10,806 nucleotides of DNA. It comes from Lachnospiraceae bacterium. Lineage in GTDB: Bacteria; Bacillota; Clostridia; Lachnospirales; Lachnospiraceae. Positions 6,249 through 10,806 of this stretch are shown piece by piece. Position numbers and translations under genes: made by a program. The stretch's first letter is position 1. Each line of letters begins with the position of its first letter. Below the pieces are notes generated by a model. That model saw nothing but the letters and a program-made list of their open reading frames with translations, was not told the DNA's origin and made no database searches. The DNA is taken from the NCBI GenBank assembly GCA_900770225.1, contig CAAGJU010000108.1:1-10806 (forward strand). Reading direction: 5' to 3'.

Positions 6249-7448
6249 TCATTTCGGCAGCTCATCAAACATGTGCATATTGAAGACAGGGGTTTCAGTT
6301 TTTCGATCAAAAACTTTACGCCCATGCACATAGGTTGCCTGCGCCTGGTAGTCATCGGAAATGACAGCCAAGTCAGCATATTTACCAATTGCTATGGAAC
6401 CTGTTGTGTCTGCGCAGCCATAATACTGGGCAGCGTTTAGAGAAGAAAGACGCAGCACCTGCTCCAGAGGTAGATGGAGCTGGTTGACTAGATTTCCAAT
6501 TCCAAAGAGAACAGATTTAGAACTGCCAAGCAGGCGGCCGTCATCGTCACGAACGAATCCTTCTTTTGAAACATTCAAAGGCGTTACCCAGCCGATTTCA
6601 TAGCGCCCAGGTGCAATACCTGCTAATGCTACAGAATCTGAGATCATCATGAAGCGGGAAGGGTCCTTGATGCGGAACATCATATCAATAAAGTCCATGC
6701 ATACATGAAGGCCGTCACAGATAACTTCATTTTGAATTCTGTCATCCATTAACATAACCCCAAGGCCGCCAATATCCCGGTGATGAATCCCCTGCATCAC
6801 ATTGGCTGTATGCGTTGAAACGCGCCAGCCATGGTCTACCGCTTCACGTGCTTCGGCGGACTTTGCATTGGAGTGAGCAAAGGCGATTGTTACACCTTTT
6901 GAAATAAGAAACTGTGCTGCTTCGTAAGAGCCTGGAATTTCAGGCGACATGGCAAATAGCTTCAGCCTTCCTTTGGAATCGTCCCAGTAGCGGTAAACAT
7001 CTTCCATCCTGATATCCGGATGAGGTTCTGGCCGGCCTCCTTCGCCGACGCGGTTCAGGTAGGGCCCTTCGGAATGGATGCCTTGAATGAATGCTCCATC
7101 GGGATATCCTTCTTCTGCCACCTCTGCGACCTGCTTCAGCGTATCCGTTTCGGTTGGGAAAATATTGGTTACGCCCTCATAGGTGAGCGCATGCAGATAA
7201 TGCCGCAGATCATCTTTAATCAGGTCAGTGTCGCCTGTTTTGGCTAGGTCAGAGTTTCCATATCCATAGGTGCCATGATTATGGGTATCAAAAATGCCGG
7301 GAATAATGCGCAGATCACCATAATCTTCGATATTTTCAGGATTTGATCCTTCGCCGCAATAACCTGCGATCTTATCATTCTCAATGAGAAGAAATCCGGC
7401 GCGTACCCCATCTTCAAAATAGATGCGGGAAGAATGAAGTGTTTTCAT
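6249..7448 (-). CDS. nagA: NagA-type N-acetylhexosamine-6-phosphate deacetylase
   Basis: A 399-aa cytoplasmic amidohydrolase predicted to remove acetate from GlcNAc-6-P (or GalNAc-6-P), giving the hexosamine phosphate. Motifs in order: PGIFDTHNHG (His56, His58), HSEGPYLN (metal-binding Glu127), AHSNA (His192), THTAN (His213), DGLHV (His248) and SDSVALAG (catalytic Asp271). The spacing matches the classical NagA metal and catalytic positions closely. Several motifs differ from the E. coli type (HSEGP for HLEGP, THTANVM for THLFNAM, SDSV for TDAM), so it may be an AgaA-like or other subgroup with a different substrate. ATG 7448 begins two bases after the EIID stop and fits the fold start; longer frames upstream run into EIID. 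It is last in the PTS operon. nagB and agaS are not present. The family is firm; substrate is inferred. Confidence 0.85.
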   Translation of the reverse strand: MKTLHSSRIYFEDGVRAGFLLIENDKIAGYCGEGSNPENIEDYGDLRIIPGIFDTHNHGTYGYGNSDLAKTGDTDLIKDDLRHYLHALTYEGVTNIFPTETDTLKQVAEVAEEGYPDGAFIQGIHSEGPYLNRVGEGGRPEPHPDIRMEDVYRYWDDSKGRLKLFAMSPEIPGSYEAAQFLISKGVTIAFAHSNAKSAEAREAVDHGWRVSTHTANVMQGIHHRDIGGLGVMLMDDRIQNEVICDGLHVCMDFIDMMFRIKDPSRFMMISDSVALAGIAPGRYEIGWVTPLNVSKEGFVRDDDGRLLGSSKSVLFGIGNLVNQLHLPLEQVLRLSSLNAAQYYGCADTTGSIAIGKYADLAVISDDYQAQATYVHGRKVFDRKTETPVFNMHMFDELPK

Positions 7449-7450
7449 GA

Positions 7451-8287
7451 TTACAGAATCCCCGTAACAGATCCAAGAATGCCGATGCCAAGGATCAGGA
7501 AGATAATCCAGATCGGCTTCCACTTTTTGCGGATCAGGAAAACGATAAAGAAGAGAAGGACGAGTTTTAAGAATCCAGGGATAATTCCATCAAAGATATC
7601 CTGAAGAACCATTTCTGTGCCAGCTCCCATTGGGATGACTGCGGGGCTGGAAATGGAAACCATGCTCGATACCAGAGAGCCAACCATGATCAGGCCCATG
7701 GCGCATGCGGCGTCGGACAGCGATTCAATGACACCGGATTTAAACGCACGCGTGATTACGTCTGTACCAACAGAATAGCCAAGGTGGAGAAGATACCACT
7801 TCACGCCGAGGAAGATACCGCCGTAAATGGCAACGAAGAGGAAGACACCTAAGGGATTGCCCTGGGAAGCGAGTGAAATTCCGATTCCGGCTGCAAGAAC
7901 GCGGATGCAGTTAAAGAAGATGGAGTCGCCAATGGCAGCCAGAGGTCCCATGAGTGATGTCTTGATGTTAGTGATCATTTCGCCAGTTACTTTTTCCGGA
8001 TCCTGGGCACGTTCCCTCTCGAGTGCATATGAGAGACCAAAGACAAGACCGGAAGCGGCGGCATGTGTATTGAAGAATTCAGTGTTGCGGACAAAAGCTT
8101 CTGTCAGAAGTTCCTTATTGTTGCCATAAACTTCATTAAGGACCGGTAACATGCAGTAGGCATAGGTATTACCTTCCATGCGAACCATGGTGAAGTCGCC
8201 CCACATCTGGCCCGAGCACCAGAAGATGTGCTTAAGGTTTTTCTTTTCGGTTGGGGTTAATTCTTTTTTCGTCTTAGTGTTGGCCAT
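7451..8287 (-). CDS. PTS mannose-family EIID membrane component
   Basis: This 278-aa EIID subunit of the mannose/fructose/sorbose PTS forms the membrane channel with EIIC. It shows the family landmarks WCSGQMWGDFTMVRMEG near the N-terminus, the HAAASGLVFGLSYALER region, and the signature SLMGPLAAIGDSIF (about 112-125). After these come hydrophobic stretches at about 129-165 and 195-225 and a last one at the C-terminus. Its ATG overlaps the EIIC stop by one base (TAATG), typical of translational coupling and equal subunit supply. AGGAGG lies 13 nt upstream, rather far, which again suggests coupling. The gene for the NagA-type deacetylase follows after two bases. Confidence 0.93.
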   Translation of the reverse strand: MANTKTKKELTPTEKKNLKHIFWCSGQMWGDFTMVRMEGNTYAYCMLPVLNEVYGNNKELLTEAFVRNTEFFNTHAAASGLVFGLSYALERERAQDPEKVTGEMITNIKTSLMGPLAAIGDSIFFNCIRVLAAGIGISLASQGNPLGVFLFVAIYGGIFLGVKWYLLHLGYSVGTDVITRAFKSGVIESLSDAACAMGLIMVGSLVSSMVSISSPAVIPMGAGTEMVLQDIFDGIIPGFLKLVLLFFIVFLIRKKWKPIWIIFLILGIGILGSVTGIL

Positions 8288-9105
8288 TAGAATAAACTAT
8301 CCTCCTGAGAAGAACCGGATGTTGTGGGCGTGGCTGCTGGTGCTTCATCAATTTTTTGGTTTACCTTATTAAGACTTTGCTCGATGAGGAAGATGGACAT
8401 TGCAATGGCAAGTGCGATGATTGCAATTCCAATCGTTTGCAGATGCATCATCTCGGCGAGAACGAAACCGACAAAGAAGAAGATTCCGAGCTTCTTGGAC
8501 CAAACCATGGAGGTGAGGATGCCAAATCCGATGGCAACAAGCATGCCGCTGGCGACATCAAGGCCGTTGATCAGCCAGAGGGGCATGAGGTCGTTAATGG
8601 CGCCCAGATTTCCTACGCCAAGCCAAAGAGCAAGGAAGATGACAAGCGTACGAGGAAGCGGTGTGATAACGAAGCAATAGAGATAGTGGAGGATTGTGTA
8701 GTGACGCTGATCGTTTTCGGCGGCGTACTTATCGTATAAGCCGAGGAAAGCGAGCTGAATCGGAGACATCAGCGTGTTGCAGTACTGAATCAGCGTTCCA
8801 ACAGGAATAGCTAGTGCGATTGCGGCGCTCATATCAGTTTTCGTAAGAATTACGGCGGCAACCGGAATAAGTGTGCCGGATTCCGGGTCTGATGGGATAA
8901 CGCCTCCGATTGCCGAGATACCCATATAAATGGCTTCGAGCTGGGCGCCCATGATTAAGCCTGTTTTCATGTCTCCAAGGACGAGACCGGTCAGCCATCC
9001 GACAAACAGCGGTCTCCATGTGGCGTCCCATGCCATCATGTTGTCCAGTACGGAGATGAGATAGTTCATTATGGTTAGTGCGATTGCTGCCTGGAGAATT
9101 GACAT
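8287..9105 (-). CDS. PTS mannose-family EIIC membrane component
   Basis: This 272-aa, very hydrophobic EIIC (sorbose-type) permease subunit includes the motif GLVLGDMKTGLIMGAQLEAI followed by GVIPSDPESGTLIPVAA, which are hallmarks of this family. Together with EIID it recognises and translocates the sugar across the membrane. The C-terminal 35 residues are a polar cytoplasmic tail (QKIDEAPAATPTTSG), longer than the core family needs. The ribosome site AAGGA lies about 9 nt ahead of the ATG. It starts 26 nt after the EIIB stop, the largest gap in the operon. Sugar specificity cannot be read directly; the neighbouring NagA-type gene points to an N-acetylated amino sugar. Confidence 0.93.
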   Translation of the reverse strand: MSILQAAIALTIMNYLISVLDNMMAWDATWRPLFVGWLTGLVLGDMKTGLIMGAQLEAIYMGISAIGGVIPSDPESGTLIPVAAVILTKTDMSAAIALAIPVGTLIQYCNTLMSPIQLAFLGLYDKYAAENDQRHYTILHYLYCFVITPLPRTLVIFLALWLGVGNLGAINDLMPLWLINGLDVASGMLVAIGFGILTSMVWSKKLGIFFFVGFVLAEMMHLQTIGIAIIALAIAMSIFLIEQSLNKVNQKIDEAPAATPTTSGSSQEDSLF

Positions 9106-9131
9106 AATGAAATTTCCTTTCTGGTTTCAAA

Positions 9132-9620
9132 TTATTTGCCGATGAGATCGGCGAGTTCTGTCTTTTTATCAGTTGTGAGCATGCGGTATTCGCAATCAAT
9201 TCCGGTTGCGATCAGTTCGCGGAGCTGTCTGACCTCCTCTTCATTGGCATAAAGGGAATCAGCATACCGCTGCCTGTGCATTGTTTCTTTGTTTACACGT
9301 CCAAAATTGCCGACATTGATGTAAGGAATTCCTTTTACATTTTTGGCAATTTCCAGCGCATCCTTAGGACAATTGACAACGACAAAGATCTGCATTCCTG
9401 CTGCCCTTGGATCATTCAGCTGTTCGATGGCTCCGTGTACGCTTTTGACAGCAACCTTCATTCCATCAGGAGCTGCCATGTGCAGTGACATGCGGATCAG
9501 TTCGTTGGCGGCAGCTTCATCGTTGGCAACGACAATTGCATCAACTGCAAGTTGTCGTGCCCACTGATTGGCTACCTGGCCGTGAATGAGGCGTTCATCA
9601 ATACGCAGTAGTTTAATCAT
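9132..9620 (-). CDS. PTS mannose-family EIIB component
   Basis: This 162-aa cytoplasmic EIIB passes phosphate from EIIA to the sugar during transport. The phosphorylation site is plain: LLRIDERLIHGQVANQW with His13. Further family landmarks are DAIVVANDEAA and GIPYINVGNFGRVNKE. It is a free-standing domain, not fused to EIIA as in E. coli ManX, which is the arrangement in the Aga and many Firmicute systems. AGGAGG lies 4 nt ahead of the ATG, an excellent ribosome site. It lies 12 nt after the EIIA stop. Confidence 0.95.
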   Translation of the reverse strand: MIKLLRIDERLIHGQVANQWARQLAVDAIVVANDEAAANELIRMSLHMAAPDGMKVAVKSVHGAIEQLNDPRAAGMQIFVVVNCPKDALEIAKNVKGIPYINVGNFGRVNKETMHRQRYADSLYANEEEVRQLRELIATGIDCEYRMLTTDKKTELADLIGK

Positions 9621-9632
9621 GGGTCCTCCTTT

Positions 9633-10052
9633 CTAAAAAATCCCCTCCTCTTCTGGTGATGGAATCTTCGGTGCTTCAAGAAGCATCATTCCGGACTGTG
9701 CTTCCTGAATCATGTTCCGGATTTCCACCTTTGATAAAACTTTCTCCTGGGCGATGATATTAAGCGCAAGCGGGATGTTATATCCCGAAATAATAAGGAT
9801 GCGCGGATCGTCGTGGAGGAGTCGGAATACACTTTGTTCAACACTGCTTCCATGCATGTCACAAAAGACAATGAGCTGATCAAAGTCGCCGATCGCCTTC
9901 ATTTCAGTTTCAATTTGAAGTTCGGCGCTTCGATCATCCAGGTAGCAGCAGATCGAATATATATTTTCGTTTTTGCCCATCATGATGCTAAGAAAACTCA
10001 CGGTACCATCGGCAAATGTACCGTGCGACGCAAAGAGATATTTGACTGTCAT
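9633..10052 (-). CDS. PTS mannose-family EIIA component
   Basis: This 139-aa EIIA takes phosphate from HPr and gives it to EIIB. The N-terminal strand ends in the active-site His10 (FASHGTFADG), followed by the family pattern GDFDQLIVFCDMHGSS and an ISGYNIPLALNI stretch. Length is normal. It is the first gene of the operon and ends with TAG. GAGGG about 6 nt ahead of the ATG is the likely ribosome site. The 240 nt upstream have no clear sigma-A promoter, but a weak terminator-like hairpin and palindromes lie there, so expression probably needs an activator or relief of attenuation. Confidence 0.93.
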   Translation of the reverse strand: MTVKYLFASHGTFADGTVSFLSIMMGKNENIYSICCYLDDRSAELQIETEMKAIGDFDQLIVFCDMHGSSVEQSVFRLLHDDPRILIISGYNIPLALNIIAQEKVLSKVEIRNMIQEAQSGMMLLEAPKIPSPEEEGIF

Positions 10053-10115
10053 TGTGCCCTCGGCTTATTGATCTATAGATTCATATTAGGCGGTTTGTAT
10101 GTATGTTCAGTGCAA

Positions 10116-10134
10116 TGATTTTCAATTTGAATCA
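10116..10134. promoter_or_regulatory. Candidate operator palindrome
   Basis: Two offset dyads overlap here. TTCAA-T-TTGAA (10121-10131) is a perfect 11-bp palindrome, and TGATT (10116-10120) mirrors AATCA (10130-10134). It lies about 65 nt upstream of the EIIA start and could be bound by the PRD regulator or another repressor. The site is AT-rich, so chance occurrence is possible. Confidence 0.3.
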
Positions 10135-10139
10135 TAATT

Positions 10140-10153
10140 TTAATGCGCTTTAA
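10140..10153. promoter_or_regulatory. Symmetric TTAA-GCGC-TTAA element, cre-like
   Basis: TTAATGCGCTTTAA is symmetric except for the two bases flanking the GCGC core. On the minus strand it reads TTAAAGCGCATTAA, sharing the AAGCG core with the CcpA cre site but differing at about three consensus positions. Its place upstream of a sugar PTS operon fits catabolite control. Weak evidence. Confidence 0.35.
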
Positions 10154-10174
10154 ACTGTATGATTTGCAATGCAG

Positions 10175-10201
10175 AAAAAACGGGAAACATGCTTTCCGTT
10201 T
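10175..10201 (-). terminator. Terminator or attenuator upstream of the PTS operon
   Basis: Read on the minus strand, AAACGGAAA (10201-10193) pairs with TTTCCCGTTT (10187-10178) through nine pairs and one bulged C around a 5-nt loop. The arm runs into six T (10180-10175). The stem has only three GC pairs, so it is weak. It is 123 nt ahead of the EIIA start. No minus-strand gene was found upstream that would need a terminator, so attenuation of the PTS transcript is a fair alternative. Confidence 0.45.
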
Positions 10202-10317
10202 GAAGGACTGTTAGTTCAATAGGTGCTTAATGATAGCTAATGAGATGAATATTTTGGCAATAAAAATGGAAGTGTTCTCCGTCCTCCTAATTGAGCTCTC
10301 ACGGGCAAGATTGGAAT

Positions 10318-10560
10318 ATGACAAGGGCGGATAACTTCCGGAAACGCAAATTTATGGCATTAGCGAGAACAGAGTTCAAGTTAAATATTGAAAGGGATCA
10401 GGAAACACGGAAGATGTATCTCACCGGGAAGGGGTTGATTGCAGAGAAGATGGGAAAAGGAGAAAGTGAAGATGCCTCGCAGCTGATGACAGAAATAGTA
10501 AACTGTCGGTTGCAACAACTCTTTGTTTTCTGCACAATTAGTATCGTGAGCCATGAGTGA
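10318..10560 (+). CDS. Doubtful 80-aa hypothetical protein
   Basis: The open frame runs from ATG 10318 to TGA 10558-10560. The product is basic and polar for its first 45 residues (NFRKRKFMALARTEFKLN, then RKMYLTGKGLIAEKMGKG) and ends in a short hydrophobic stretch (LQQLFVFCTISIV). No good ribosome site precedes it and I recognise no family. Its stop overlaps the start of the next gene by 8 nt, which would allow coupling and would explain why that gene also lacks a clear ribosome site. It could equally be leader sequence of the next gene. An in-frame TTG at 10291 would lengthen it. Confidence 0.3.
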   Translation: MTRADNFRKRKFMALARTEFKLNIERDQETRKMYLTGKGLIAEKMGKGESEDASQLMTEIVNCRLQQLFVFCTISIVSHE

Positions 10561-10806
10561 ACGTTATCGTAAGATCTGGGCAGTTCTGGGTGTTGTGATT
10601 GTTGCGGTGTCGCTGCTGTTTCGGTGGCAGTTTGCGGTCGGCTATGTGATCGGGGCGGCGAGCTGTCGGCTGCTGTTCTGGCGCAATGAGACGTTCTGGT
10701 CGGATGTGCTTGATACGCGGATTCCGGTCGGGGGCGGGTCGCATTTTCTGGTCAACTATCTGCTGATGGCGGTGACGCTGATGCTTGGGGCTCTGTTTCC
10801 GGAATA
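10553..10806 (+). CDS. AtpI-like membrane protein (ATP synthase subunit I), 5' part
   Basis: The frame opens at ATG 10553, directly after an in-frame TGA (10547-10549), so the start cannot be further upstream. It is still open at the window end (84 codons seen). Three membrane segments are visible: residues about 9-22 (VLGVVIVAVSLLF), 25-41 (FAVGYVIGAASCRLLFW) and 64-83 (HFLVNYLLMAVTLMLGALF). The GYVIGA...F pattern in the second helix and the NYLLM...LGALFPE ending of the third resemble AtpI, which helps assemble the F1Fo ATP synthase c-ring and commonly opens the atp operon. If right, atpB and the rest should follow outside the window. The composition is G-rich on this strand, like the MFS gene. 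Another small integral membrane protein is possible. Confidence 0.5.
   Translation, partial: MSERYRKIWAVLGVVIVAVSLLFRWQFAVGYVIGAASCRLLFWRNETFWSDVLDTRIPVGGGSHFLVNYLLMAVTLMLGALFPE

Larger units (their letters stand above)
10053..10317. other. Intergenic control region of the PTS operon
   Basis: This AT-rich stretch lies between the start of the EIIA gene and a doubtful + strand ORF. It holds two palindromic operator candidates, a hairpin followed by six T in the minus orientation, and a weak TTGCCA (10260-10255), 19 nt, TATCAT (10235-10230) pair on the minus strand upstream of that hairpin. A TATGAT on the minus strand (10136-10131) lacks a matching -35. No sigma-54 element (GG-N10-GC with TTGCA) was found. 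No convincing gene lies here. Confidence 0.5.

Noticed and set aside
10053..10260. Sigma-54 promoter, as in lev-type mannose PTS operons
   Set aside because: TTGCA words occur, but no TGG lies 12 nt upstream of any of them, and the local regulator lacks a sigma-54 activation domain.
10204..10317. AGGAGG on the minus strand (in 10282-10289) as start signal of a gene
   Set aside because: No ATG, GTG or TTG at a usable distance opens a frame; the nearest TTG frame closes within a few codons.
1..10806. CRISPR arrays, insertion sequences, tRNA or rRNA genes
   Set aside because: I saw no regularly spaced direct repeats, transposase motifs, terminal inverted repeats or cloverleaf-type sequences.

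Overview
The window looks like a chromosomal segment of a Gram-positive, gut-type Bacillota, probably Erysipelotrichia or a related class. This placement rests on gene content and style, not on a database match. The supporting signs are a CnaB/SpaA-type surface protein, strong AGGAG ribosome sites, sigma-A boxes of the TTGTTT-17-TATAAT kind, a mannose-family PTS operon, a PRD-type PTS regulator and an AtpI-like gene.

Region 1 (1-2809, + strand). The window opens in the last part of a CnaB/SpaA surface protein, closed by a rho-independent terminator. A TATAAT box follows, then a possible leaderless 36-codon ORF. Next come an SdpI-family membrane protein, a reduced MazG-like protein, a 68-aa protein of unknown function that overlaps it by 88 nt, and an MFS transporter split by an in-frame TAG. 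Several of these genes look eroded. A bidirectional terminator ends the block.

Region 2 (2807-4288). On the minus strand are lysA (diaminopimelate decarboxylase) and, 25 nt behind it, a small two-helix membrane ORF with its own strong ribosome site and an in-frame TGA. lysA is divergent from a large + strand regulator. The two start codons are about 46 nt apart, and the regulator's promoter lies so close to its ATG that the mRNA should be practically leaderless.

Region 3 (4288-10052). The regulator has two HTH domains, two PRDs, an EIIB-like domain and a C-terminal domain. It converges, with only 5 nt between the coding ends, on a five-gene minus-strand operon. That operon reads, in order of transcription, PTS EIIA, EIIB, EIIC, EIID and a NagA-type amidohydrolase. 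The likely pathway is uptake and phosphorylation of an N-acetylated amino sugar (GlcNAc, GalNAc or similar) by the mannose-family PTS, followed by deacetylation of the sugar 6-phosphate. The regulator is the natural candidate to control it, although the residues that PTS proteins usually phosphorylate appear to be replaced.

Region 4 (10053-10806). About 240 nt upstream of the EIIA gene hold a terminator-like hairpin in the minus orientation and palindromic operator candidates, but no convincing sigma-A promoter. Beyond this are a doubtful 80-aa + strand ORF and the start of a membrane protein resembling ATP synthase subunit I, which runs off the window.

I did not find a clearly new defence or mobile system. 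The best leads are the two near-leaderless starts, the regulator with apparently lost phosphorylation sites, the interrupted small membrane gene behind lysA, and the possible attenuator in front of the PTS operon.
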